64,000 bases of DNA from Myxococcales bacterium (GTDB lineage: Bacteria > Myxococcota_A > Bradymonadia > UBA7976 > UBA1532). Positions 54,396-64,000 of the stretch are shown one piece after another (position 1 is the stretch's first letter; each line of letters opens with the position of its first letter). The notes under the pieces are model-generated. The model made no database searches. It was not told the origin of the DNA and saw only the letters and a program-made list of their open reading frames with translations. The translations under genes and the position numbers were made by a program. Location: assembly GCA_020633465.1 (NCBI GenBank), contig JACKDN010000031.1:22550-86549 (forward strand), read 5' to 3'.

Positions 54396-55412
54396 TCAGT
54401 CCTCGTCTTCCACCGACTGCCCGACGTACAGCGTGAAGCGCCGCACCGTGCGCCCTTCGAGGCCCGCTTCGGTCAGCGCGCGCGCCCGCGCGAGCCAGCC
54501 CTCGAGCTGCACGCGGTTCTCGCGCAGGAACACGCTGACCTCGTCGTACAGCGGATCGTCCACGGGCACGCGGAAGGTGAAGGTCGCGCCGCCGATCAGA
54601 TCGCCCAGGCTGGCGTGGTGGCGACCCAGCCGCAGCTTCTTGCACACCGCCTGGATGACCGCCGCCAGGTGGTCGAAGATGGCCGCCTCGTAGCCCTCGG
54701 TGTGGTCGAGCGGGATGTGGTAGTCGACCGCCCGCCAGGTGGTCTCGCCGTCCACCGCCCCCGCCGCCCGCGCCGTGCCCTCGGCGGCCAGCCGCTCGAC
54801 CAGGCGCGTCGCGTCCTCGACGCTGCACTCCAGCCGCCGCGCCAGCTCGGCCCGCGTCATCGGCCCCTCGCGGTACAGCAGCACCGCCGCGTCGTGCTCG
54901 TTCGGCTCGGCCTCGCCCGGCCGCGTCACCACCGCGTACCGGCGATCGCGCCCGCGTCCGTCGACCGACAGCAGCGAGGACCGCACGAGGAAGTGCAGAA
55001 CACCGTTCAAGCTGTCCGACTTCACCCCGCGGAAGGCGTCGACGATCGCGCGCAGCGGCGTGCCCTCGGCGTCCTCGCGATCCGCGACGAAGGCGAACAC
55101 CCGCTCCATCAGCGTGCGCGCCTCCCCGCTCTCCGGCTCGTCCTCGGGCACGTGCAGCGCCTGCAGCCGCTTCATCTTGGCGTGATAGCCGTTCAGGGTC
55201 AGCCCCAGCGACGCCGCGATGGCCTCCTGCGAGATGCCCTCGTGGCGCAGCACCTGAACGATGTCCAGCAGCGTCTTCCCCGCGATGTCGGCGAAGTACA
55301 TGCGCAGCGGGTTGCGCGTGGCCAGGGTGGCGAACAGCTCCGCCACCAGCGGCACGATGCGCGCTTGCAGGCCGGCGAAGTTGGTCGGCTCCGTCGCGTC
55401 GGGCGCGCTCAA
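54396..55412 (-). CDS. Winged-helix/HTH-containing regulator-like protein
   Basis: A 338-residue soluble protein. The TTG at 55412 is preferred because AGGAGGAG lies 4 nt upstream; ATG 55451 lies before that site. An N-terminal helix-turn-helix-like region (LRHEGISQEAIAASLGLTLN), then a segment with a winged-helix look (EGPMTRAELARRLECSVEDA), and a C-terminal domain of about 110 residues (FTFRVPVDDPLYDEVSVFL). The pattern suggests a DNA-binding regulator of a lineage-specific family. It is followed within 4 nt by the propeller lipoprotein start (54392), so the two may be co-transcribed. Target unknown. Confidence 0.7.
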   Translation of the reverse strand: MSAPDATEPTNFAGLQARIVPLVAELFATLATRNPLRMYFADIAGKTLLDIVQVLRHEGISQEAIAASLGLTLNGYHAKMKRLQALHVPEDEPESGEARTLMERVFAFVADREDAEGTPLRAIVDAFRGVKSDSLNGVLHFLVRSSLLSVDGRGRDRRYAVVTRPGEAEPNEHDAAVLLYREGPMTRAELARRLECSVEDATRLVERLAAEGTARAAGAVDGETTWRAVDYHIPLDHTEGYEAAIFDHLAAVIQAVCKKLRLGRHHASLGDLIGGATFTFRVPVDDPLYDEVSVFLRENRVQLEGWLARARALTEAGLEGRTVRRFTLYVGQSVEDED

Positions 55413-55552
55413 CGGGCTCCTCCTGCCGCGGGATGCGAGGATCCCGAGCATGGAACACCGGTCGCGGTCCGTAAAGCGTCCCCATGCGCCCCCTCGCCGC
55501 GCGAACCCCGCGCGGCCCCTGGCAGCACGGTGCACCGCCGCCGCGGGCGAAC

Positions 55553-55576
55553 CACCCCCCAAAGGCCTGGGGGGTG
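55553..55576. terminator. Hairpin after the M20 amidohydrolase gene
   Basis: CACCCCCC and GGGGGGTG form a perfect 8-bp stem with an 8-nt loop AAAGGCCT just beyond the amidohydrolase stop (55585). No T-tract follows on the minus strand, so termination by this hairpin alone is uncertain. Confidence 0.45.
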
Positions 55577-55584
55577 CGCCCGGG

Positions 55585-56844
55585 TCAGCCGTCGGCCAGC
55601 CGCACGAGGGCGTCGGTCAACACCTGGACGCCGGCGGCGCAGGCCTCGGGGGTCGAGTACTCGCGTGGGTTGTGGCTGATGCCCTCGTACAGGCCGGGCA
55701 CGAACACCATGGCCGTGGGGCACAGGGCCGAGAACTCCTGCGCGTCGTGCCCCGCGCCGGACAGCAGCCGCTGGTACGTGCAGCCGCGCGCCTCCATCGC
55801 CTCGGCGATCACCTGCTGCACCCCGATGTCGAAGGGCACCCGCGGGGTGCGCGCGGTGCGCCGCCGCTCGACCGTGACGCCGGCGGCCGCCGCCATCGCG
55901 TCCAGCTCGGCGAAGATGGCGTCCTCCGCCCGCGCCATCTGATCGTCGTCGGGGTTGCGCAGGTCGAGGGTCAGCTCGACCTGCGACGGCACGATGTTCA
56001 CCAGGCCGGGGTGCGGCGCCACGCGCCCCACCGTCGCCCGCATCTGGGCGCCGAAGCGGCCGCTGCGCGCCAGCGCGTCCACCAGCACGTGCAGCCGCGC
56101 CGCCACCACGCCGGGATCGCGCCGCAGCGCCATGGGCGTGGTGCCGGCGTGGGCCGACCGGCCGCTGAGCGTGATGGCCCACCAGGCGATGCCCTGCACG
56201 CCCTCGACGACCCCCAGGTCGACCCCCGCCGCGGCCAGCGTCGGCCCCTGCTCGACGTGCACCTCGACGAACGCGTGCGGCGCCGCGATGCGATGCTCGG
56301 CGCTGCCCGCGAAGCCGATGCGGGCCAGCTCGTCGCCCACGCGCAGCCCGTCCTTGTCGGTCAACGCCAGCGCCTGCTCGAGCGGGATGCGCCCGCAGGC
56401 CACCGCCGAGCCCAGCATGTCGGTGCCGAAGCGGCAGCCCTCCTCGTCGGTGAAGAAGCCGATCTCGATCGGCCGCCGCGTGACGTGCCCCGCGTCGTTC
56501 AGGGCCCGCACGGCCTCGAGCGCCCCGATGACCCCCAGCGCCCCGTCGAAGGCCCCGCCCGTGGGCACGCTGTCGATGTGCGAGCCGGCCATCACCGGCG
56601 CGGCGTCGGCGTCGCGCCCCGCGCGCCGCCCGTAGACGTTGCCGATACGGTCGACGCGCACGGCGAGGCCCGCCGCCTCGAACCAGCCCATCACCGTGCG
56701 CCGCCCGGCCGCGTCGGCGTCGGTCAGGGCCAGGCGGTTCACCCCGCGCAGGCCGGTCCGCTCGTCCGTATAGGCGCCCACCTCGGCCAGGGTGTGCAGC
56801 GTGGTCCAGAGGCGGTCGGCGTCGATGGCGATGGCTGACTTCAT
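55585..56844 (-). CDS. M20-family N-carbamoyl amino acid/allantoate amidohydrolase
   Basis: A 419-residue enzyme starting at ATG 56844 (GAGGACG upstream). It has the zinc site of the M20 family: GSHIDSVPTGGAFDGALGV (His and bridging Asp), FFTDEEGCRFG (catalytic Glu) and HVEQGPTL. The dimerisation domain contains LSGRSAHAGTTPMALRRDP, and a late zinc ligand is LLSGAGHDAQEF. This group removes N-carbamoyl groups from amino acids, beta-ureidopropionate or allantoate, releasing ammonia and CO2. A hydantoinase/oxoprolinase-like gene lies elsewhere in the window (28772-32266), but they are not adjacent, so a shared hydantoin pathway is only a suggestion. Confidence 0.9.
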   Translation of the reverse strand: MKSAIAIDADRLWTTLHTLAEVGAYTDERTGLRGVNRLALTDADAAGRRTVMGWFEAAGLAVRVDRIGNVYGRRAGRDADAAPVMAGSHIDSVPTGGAFDGALGVIGALEAVRALNDAGHVTRRPIEIGFFTDEEGCRFGTDMLGSAVACGRIPLEQALALTDKDGLRVGDELARIGFAGSAEHRIAAPHAFVEVHVEQGPTLAAAGVDLGVVEGVQGIAWWAITLSGRSAHAGTTPMALRRDPGVVAARLHVLVDALARSGRFGAQMRATVGRVAPHPGLVNIVPSQVELTLDLRNPDDDQMARAEDAIFAELDAMAAAAGVTVERRRTARTPRVPFDIGVQQVIAEAMEARGCTYQRLLSGAGHDAQEFSALCPTAMVFVPGLYEGISHNPREYSTPEACAAGVQVLTDALVRLADG

Positions 56845-56968
56845 GGGCTTCGTCCTCGCGTGCGCGGCGTCGGCGCGGGCCGGAAGACTCCGAAAACGTG
56901 GCCGTCGTTGCAAGGGGCGGGCGTTCGTGGCATCACCACCCGTCCGGGACTCTTCGTGGAGGTCGCAG

Positions 56969-57553
56969 ATGCAGCCGGATTCGTTGGGCTTCGGCGCCCG
57001 CCTGGTCATGGCCCTGGTGCTGCCGTGGCGGCTGCTCTTCGATGGCGCCCTCGCGGCCCGCCTGGCGCGCGCGTCCGAGGGCGCCGAGGCGCTGCCGGCC
57101 CCCGAGCCCGAGCCGGCGCCCGCCCGCGAGCCGACGCCGCCGCCGGCCCCCGAGCCCGCGCCGCCGGCCGCCGCCGACGACACCGCCGCCCTGCAGCTGC
57201 TGGCCATCCTGCAGCGCGAGGGCCGCCTCATCGACTTCCTGCAGGAGGACGTGCAGAGCTTCGGCGACGCCGACGTCGGCGCCGCCGCCCGCGTGGTGCA
57301 CGCCGGCTGCAAGAAGGCCCTCGGCGAGTACTTCGCCCTCGCGCCCATCCGCGCCGAGGACGAGGGCGCGTCGGTCACCCTGCCCGCCGGCTTCGACGCC
57401 GACGAGAACCGCGTCACCGGCAACGTCGTGGGCGAGCCGCCCTACACCGGCACCCTGGCCCACCCCGGTTGGCGCGTCACCGCCGTCCGCCTGCCCACCC
57501 TCGGCGCCGGCCACGATCCCCACGTGGTCGCCCCGGCCGAGATCGAGCTCTGA
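56969..57553 (+). CDS. DUF2760 domain protein
   Basis: A 194-residue protein starting at ATG 56969 with GGAGG 6 nt upstream. A short N-terminal hydrophobic stretch (RLVMALVLPWRLLFDGALA) and a Pro/Glu/Ala-rich linker precede the DUF2760 domain (LLAILQREGRLIDFLQED, SFGDADVGAAARVVHAGCKK, GEPPYTGTLAHPGWRV). The family has no known activity. It is encoded just upstream of two Hsp70-family genes with spacing of 16 nt, an arrangement found in other proteobacteria, which suggests a role with these chaperones, perhaps membrane recruitment. Confidence 0.85.
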   Translation: MQPDSLGFGARLVMALVLPWRLLFDGALAARLARASEGAEALPAPEPEPAPAREPTPPPAPEPAPPAAADDTAALQLLAILQREGRLIDFLQEDVQSFGDADVGAAARVVHAGCKKALGEYFALAPIRAEDEGASVTLPAGFDADENRVTGNVVGEPPYTGTLAHPGWRVTAVRLPTLGAGHDPHVVAPAEIEL

Positions 57554-57569
57554 ACTCCGGAGGAGCCCC

Positions 57570-59359
<1,790 letters not shown>

Positions 59360-59360
<1 letters not shown>

Positions 59361-62125
59361 TGGGTGCGCCGGCTCCCCGCTTCGTCGTCGGCGTCGACCT
59401 CGGCACCACGCACTGCGCCGTCGCCTACGCCTCGCTCGCCGGCGACCGCGCGGTGCGGCTGCTCGACCTGCCGCAGCTGATCGCGCCCGGCGAGGTGGCC
59501 GCGCGCCCGCTGCTGCCGTCGTTCCTGTACCTGCCCGCCGAGGGCGAGCTGCCCGACGATCAGCGGACGCTCCCTTGGGGCCCGGCCGAGGCCATCGTCG
59601 GCGAGCTGGCGCGGCAGCGCGGCGCCCAGGTGCCCAACCGGCTGGTCGCGTCGGCCAAGAGCTGGATCTGCCACGGCGGCGTGAACCGCCGCGCGCCCAT
59701 CCTGCCCTGGAGCGCGCCCGACGGCATGCCCCAGGTGTCGCCCTTCGAGGCCCAGGTCGACTACCTTCGCCACCTGCGCGCCGCCTGGGACGCGGCCCAC
59801 CCGGCCGCGCCGCTGGCCGACCAGGACGTCGTCGTCACCGTGCCGGCCAGCTTCGACGAGGTGGCGCGCGAGCTGACCGTCGACGCCGCGCGCGAGGCCG
59901 GCCTGCCCGGCGTGCGCCTCATCGAGGAGCCCCAGGCCGCCTTCTACGACTTCCTCGGCGCGCACGCCGACGACCTGGCCGCTTCGCTCGGCGACGCCCG
60001 GCTGGCGCTGGTCATCGACGTCGGCGGCGGCACCACCGACCTCACCCTGGTGCGCATCACGCCCGGCGACGACGGCGAGCCCAGCCTCGAGCGCATCGCC
60101 GTCGGCGGCCACCTGATGCTCGGCGGCGACAACATGGACGCCGCCCTCGCCCACCACGCGCTGACGCTGGCCGGCATGGACGCGAAGCTCGACCCCACCG
60201 AGTGGTCGGCGCTGGTGCAGTCGGCCCGCCAGGCCAAGGAGGCGCTGCTGGCGGCGGACGCCCCCGAGGTCACGCACATCAGCATCCAGAAGCGCGGGCG
60301 CCGCTTGATTGGGGGCACGCGCACGGTCGCCCTGCCCCGCGACGACGTGCGCGCCGTGCTGCTCGACGGCTTCGTGCCGGCGACGGGCCCCGACGAGACG
60401 GCGCAGCGCACCGGCCGCGCGGGCCTGACGACGCTCGGACTGCCCTACACCAGCGATCCCGCCATCCCTCGTCACGTCTGCGCCTTCCTGCGCCGCCACG
60501 CCGAGGCCGCGCGCGCGGCCGGCGCGACGGTGGTGGACGGCCTGCCGCGGCCCGACCTGGTCCTGCTCAACGGCGGCGTCTTCAACGCCCCCGCCCTGGT
60601 CGAGCGCCTCACCGCGACGCTCGACGCCTGGTTCCCCGGCGCGCCGATCCGCCGGCTCGAGCACACCTCGCTCGACACCGCCGTCGCCCGCGGCGCGGCC
60701 CGCTTCGCCCTCACCCGCCACGGCGTCGGCGCCACCATCGGCGGCGGCGCGGCGCGCGCCTACTACGTCGGCGTCGAGGGCCCCGGCGGCGAGCCCCGCG
60801 CCTTCTGCGTCGCCCCCAAGGGCATGCAGGACGGCACCAGCGTCGACGTGACCGATCGCAGCTTTCAGCTCGTGCTCGACCGCCGCGTCGCGTTCCCGCT
60901 CTACGGCTACACCGGCGACCGCGCCGATCCGCCCGGCCGCGACGTGCCCGTCGACGACGAGCTCGACGTCCTGCCGCCCATCGAGACCGTGCTGCGGCGC
61001 CAGGGCGATCTGTACGTCGACCCGAAGACGAACGCCGTTCCGGTGCGCCTCAGCGCGACCCTCACCGAGGCCGGCACCCTCGAGCTGTACCTGGCCACCG
61101 TCGAGCTGCCCCCGCGCCGCTGGCGCCTGGCCTTCGACCTCGCGGGCGCCGCGACGCCCGCCGCCGAGCCCGAGCCGCCGCCGCCCGAGGCCCCCGACGA
61201 GCCCCTGCCCGCGCGCTTCCCCGAGGCGCGCCGCGCCATCGAGCGCGCCTTCGGCAGCGGCAAGGCCGGCCACGATCCGCAGGCCGCCAAGGCCCTGCGC
61301 AACGAGCTCGAGGCGGTCATCGGCCCCCGCGGCCAGTGGTCGTCGACCGAGTGCCGCGGGCTGGCCGACGCGCTGCTCAAGGTCGCGCCGCACCGTGGGC
61401 GCACGCCCGAGCACGAGCTGCAGTGGCTGCGCATCCTCTCGTGGTGTCTGCGCCCCGGCTTCGGCCACACCCGCGATCGCGAGCGCATCGAGCAGGTGTG
61501 GGCGCTCTTCGACGAGGGCCTGAAGCACCCCGGCAACAAGGGCACCTGGAACGAGTGGTGGATCCTCTGGCGCCGCGTGGCCGCCGGCCTCGACGCCGAG
61601 CGTCAGGCGGCGCTGTACGCCGCCGTCGCGCCCTGGCTGGGCGGCGGCCCGCGCCCCAAGGGCCCGCACCACCACGGCCCCGCCGAGATGCTGCGCCTGC
61701 TGGCGGCCCTCGAACGCCTGCCCGCCGACGCCAAGCAGAAGGCCGGCGCCTGGCTGCAGACGCACTTCAAGAAGGTGAACTCGTGGTGGCCCCTCGGCCG
61801 CCTGGGCGCGCGCCAGCCCTTCCACGGCACCGCCGCCGACGTCGTCCCGCCCGACGTCGCCGACGCCTGGCTCGAGCTGCTGCTGCCCCTCGACTGGGCG
61901 CAAGCCGACGGCGCCGCCTTCGCCGCGGCCTGCATCGCGCGGGTCACCGGCGATCCCGCCCGCGACCTGCCCCCCGAGCGCCGCCGCCGCGTCGCCGACC
62001 GTCTCACCGCCGACAAGTCCCCCTCGCCGTGGATCGAGATGGTCACGCGCGCCGTCGACCTCAGCGAGGGCGACACCCGCCGCGTCTTCGGCGACTCCCT
62101 GCCCGCGGGCCTGCGCCTGCGCTGA
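59360..62125 (+). CDS. Hsp70-family protein with C-terminal DUF3731-like extension
   Basis: A 921-residue paralogue of the preceding gene, ATG 59360. The ATPase domain has VGVDLGTTHCAVAYAS, VIDVGGGTTDLTLVRI, VRLIEEPQAAFYDFLG and VLLNGGVFNAPALVE. After the substrate domain (about 600 residues) comes an extra region of about 300 residues (ARFPEARRAIERAFGSGK, STECRGLADALLKVAP, HELQWLRILSWCLRPGFG, PKGPHHHGPAEMLRLLAALE), matching the extension found in large YegD-type Hsp70s. The pair plus DUF2760 suggests a specialised chaperone operon. A hairpin terminator lies about 25 nt after the stop. Confidence 0.9.
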
Positions 62126-62150
62126 CCGCCGGTTGCCGCTCCGCGCCTCC

Positions 62151-62177
62151 GCGCGCTAGAGTGCGCGCCGCTTTTTT
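62151..62177 (+). terminator. Intrinsic terminator after the Hsp70 operon
   Basis: GCGCGC-TAGAGT-GCGCGC is a 6-bp GC stem with a 6-nt loop, followed after CGC by six T (62172-62177). It ends the DUF2760-Hsp70-Hsp70 transcript. The ribosome site GGGGAGG of the next gene starts 3 nt after the T-run, so that gene needs a promoter inside this short space or readthrough. Confidence 0.7.
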
Positions 62178-62190
62178 CGGGGAGGCGCCC

Positions 62191-63609
62191 ATGAAGCCCG
62201 TCGCGCTCACGATGCTCGGCCTGATCACCGTCGGATGCCTGCCCGGCGGGGGCGGCGGCGGCGGCGGCATGACCCTCTTCTTCGGCGACGGTGGGGACGT
62301 CGACGGCGGCGCGGGCGAGCCCGACGCGGCCATGCTCGCGTCCTGCGGCAACGGCGTGAAGGATCCCGGCGAGGCGTGCGAGGGCACCGACGTCGGTGGT
62401 CTCACCTGCGACGCCCTCGGCCTCGGCGAGGGCGTGCCGACCTGCGCGCCCGGCTGCGCGCGCCTCGACACCAGCGGCTGCAGCGGCGCGCCCCCGCCGC
62501 CAGCGGGCTGCGGCAACGGCACCATCGACGAGGGCGAGGTCTGCGACGGCCAGAACCTGGGCAACGCGAGCTGCGACACCCTGGGCCTGGATCCCGGCAC
62601 GCTGCGGTGCGCGGCCGACTGTCGCCGCTTCGACCCCAGCGGCTGCGGCGGCGGCGACTGCGAGCCGACCTGCGGCGCCCGCGTCTGCGGCCCCGATCCC
62701 ACCTGCGGCACGTCCTGCGGCGTCTGCAACGAGGGCGCCTGCAACGCCCAGGGCCAGTGCGAGGTCAACCGCGATCCCAGCGCCCCGCGCTTCCTGCAGT
62801 TCGGCACCAACGTGCAGGTGCTCAACGACGGCGACACCGCCGTCTTCACCGCCGTGCTCACCGACGACGACGGCATCGACGATCTCATCGGCGGCACGCT
62901 GATCGACGCGCGCACCGGCTCGACGCTCGGCTCGTTCGTCAGCGCCGCGCAGGAGGGCGCGTACAGCCTGCGCGTCACCTGGGACGACTTCCACACGTCC
63001 TCGCCGCTGAACTTCGGCCCGAACGGCGAGGAGCGCACGTTCCGCGCCGAGTTCTTCGACGCCGGCGGTCTCTCGTCGAGCGCCGAGACCACGCTGCGTC
63101 TGCGCTGCGGCAGCGCCGGCCACTCGGCCTGCGACGCTGTGTGCTTCGACCTGCAGACCGACCAGAACAACTGTGGGCGCTGCGGGAACGTGGTGCGCCA
63201 GAACGGCGGCGCCGGCATCGAGTGCCGACAGGGCGCCCCGGCCTGCGTCCAGGACGATCCCCTGTATTTCATCTGCGACGGCGTGTGCATCGACGGCCGC
63301 TTCGACGACCAGAACTGCGGCCGCTGCGGCAAGACCTGTAATCGCAGCGACACCGGCTTCTCGGACTGCCGCGCCAGCGAGTACGGCAACTGCGTCGGCG
63401 AGTTCGTCGTCAACCAGCGCACCACGTGCCGCCAGGTGTGCCCCCAGAAGGTGCCCGGGGGCGCCTGCACGCCCTACGAGGACACCGGGCGCGCCTATTA
63501 CAGCGAGGGCGACCGCGACTTCGAGGACGTCGACTGCGACACCGCCCCGCCGCCCGACGACGGCTGGGGCAACGACTTCCAGCGCCTGCACTGCTACTGC
63601 CAGTACTGA
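62191..63609 (+). CDS. Cys-rich lipoprotein with CGNG and Stig1-like repeats
   Basis: A 472-residue protein from ATG 62191 (GGGGAGG upstream). A lipobox ITVGC (Cys16) is followed by a Gly run. Two CGNG repeats (CGNGVKDPGEACEGTDVGG and CGNGTIDEGEVCDGQNLGN) are typical of myxobacterial surface proteins. A central non-Cys domain (FLQFGTNVQVLNDGDTAVFT) looks like an Ig-like fold, and two Stig1-type units follow (CFDLQTDQNNCGRCGN and CIDGRFDDQNCGRCGK). The protein is probably outer-membrane anchored and disulfide-stabilised. No enzymatic motif. Function unknown. Confidence 0.8.
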   Translation: MKPVALTMLGLITVGCLPGGGGGGGGMTLFFGDGGDVDGGAGEPDAAMLASCGNGVKDPGEACEGTDVGGLTCDALGLGEGVPTCAPGCARLDTSGCSGAPPPPAGCGNGTIDEGEVCDGQNLGNASCDTLGLDPGTLRCAADCRRFDPSGCGGGDCEPTCGARVCGPDPTCGTSCGVCNEGACNAQGQCEVNRDPSAPRFLQFGTNVQVLNDGDTAVFTAVLTDDDGIDDLIGGTLIDARTGSTLGSFVSAAQEGAYSLRVTWDDFHTSSPLNFGPNGEERTFRAEFFDAGGLSSSAETTLRLRCGSAGHSACDAVCFDLQTDQNNCGRCGNVVRQNGGAGIECRQGAPACVQDDPLYFICDGVCIDGRFDDQNCGRCGKTCNRSDTGFSDCRASEYGNCVGEFVVNQRTTCRQVCPQKVPGGACTPYEDTGRAYYSEGDRDFEDVDCDTAPPPDDGWGNDFQRLHCYCQY

Positions 63610-63687
63610 CGCGCCCCCCGAGCGCGTGGTGACTGCCGTTCGGGGCGCGCGCCTGATACCCTGGCGCCCCCTGGTCGGAGGACGTCC

Positions 63688-64000
63688 ATGCCCCTGCCCG
63701 CCCGCCTGCCCTGCGCCGCTGGCCTGTTGTTCCTCGCGTGCTCGTCGGCGCCCGCTCCGAAGCCGCAGCCGACGTCGGCCCCGGCGGCGCCCCCACCCGC
63801 GGCCGTCGACTGGGCCGAGGTCGTGAGGGCGGCGCCGCCGGTGCCGCTGATCACCTGGCACGGCGCCACGTACGCCGTCGCCGAGGTGAAGTTCCTGCAG
63901 GCCGTCGAGGCCGAGGACTGCGGCCGGGCCGGGCCGCAGCAGGCCTGCACCAAGCCCGTGCCCTACGGCGGGCCGGCGCCCGAGGGACCGCTGGCCGCGG
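63688..64000 (+). CDS. N-terminal part of a lipoprotein (3' truncated by window end)
   Basis: ATG 63688 follows GGAGGACGTCC. The first 18 residues give a signal peptide and lipobox LFLAC (Cys18), then a Pro/Ala-rich linker and the start of a globular domain (LITWHGATYAVAEVKFLQAV). The frame is open to the window end (104 residues visible). A Cys pair (EDCGRAGPQQACTK) may form a disulfide. No family recognised. Confidence 0.7.
   Translation, partial: MPLPARLPCAAGLLFLACSSAPAPKPQPTSAPAAPPPAAVDWAEVVRAAPPVPLITWHGATYAVAEVKFLQAVEAEDCGRAGPQQACTKPVPYGGPAPEGPLAA

Overview
The window is a GC-rich (roughly 72%) bacterial chromosome segment with dense coding on both strands, many 4-nt start/stop overlaps, and strong Shine-Dalgarno sites. 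The gene content points to a delta-proteobacterial/Myxococcota-type organism. Evidence for this is: many lipoproteins with Asp/Ala-rich linkers, paired DUF4388 (PATAN) proteins, an IF-3 with a long acidic tail, an imuA-imuB-dnaE2 mutasome whose promoter carries a myxobacterial-type LexA box, a CarH-type B12/light regulator, sigma-54 signalling, and DUF2760/Hsp70 clusters. Assignment below phylum level is not possible from this sequence alone.

Layout. 1-3726: the end of a TPR-like gene, then two translationally coupled DUF4388 proteins, the first carrying a J domain whose HPD is changed to HGD. 3928-5969: bamB and yfgM (envelope biogenesis). 6020-8052: two YeeE/YedE sulfur transporters and a Blh-type persulfide dioxygenase behind a near-consensus sigma-54 promoter with an upstream dyad. 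8071-13330: a sensor-less sigma-54 activator overlapping pyruvate carboxylase, then a divergent soluble histidine kinase. 13393-14079: a stand-alone infC. 14244-19777: the SOS mutasome, apparently leaderless. 19877-21873: a lipoprotein plus a ComEC-like hydrolase/ComEA-like HhH fusion. 21889-23218: class II aldolase with two microcompartment vertex proteins. 23295-28443: a double AAA+ ATPase convergent with a large TPR protein, with heptad-repeat elements on both sides of the TPR gene. 28772-35347: a fused HyuA/HyuB hydantoinase-oxoprolinase and a lamin-tail/PEP-dikinase-like lipoprotein with a frameshift. 35371-36995: a CobW GTPase and a MutH homologue. 37074-40677: carH with operator repeats, divergent from a CASTOR/POLLUX-like channel. 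40688-43469: pgsB-pgsC-pgsW (poly-gamma-glutamate). 43783-47896: a membrane ATPase gene with a heavily frameshifted 5' third, followed by mscS. 47912-51233: a tandem D-Ala-D-Ala-ligase-like fusion and corA. 51293-54392: a frameshifted secreted propeller-like protein. 54396-56844: a winged-helix-like regulator and an M20 amidohydrolase. 56969-62125: DUF2760-Hsp70-Hsp70. 62191-64000: a Cys-rich lipoprotein and the start of another lipoprotein.

The best candidates for undescribed biology are: the light/B12 regulator beside an ion channel, the membrane ATPase plus MscS pair, the orphan microcompartment vertex/aldolase trio, the MutH homologue outside its usual lineage, the stand-alone acidic-tailed IF-3, and the sigma-54-driven sulfur operon. 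Apparent frameshifts cluster at G/C homopolymers in Asp/Ala/Pro-rich segments of three exported proteins. These are either sequencing errors or slippage hot spots, and they should be settled before the genes are interpreted.
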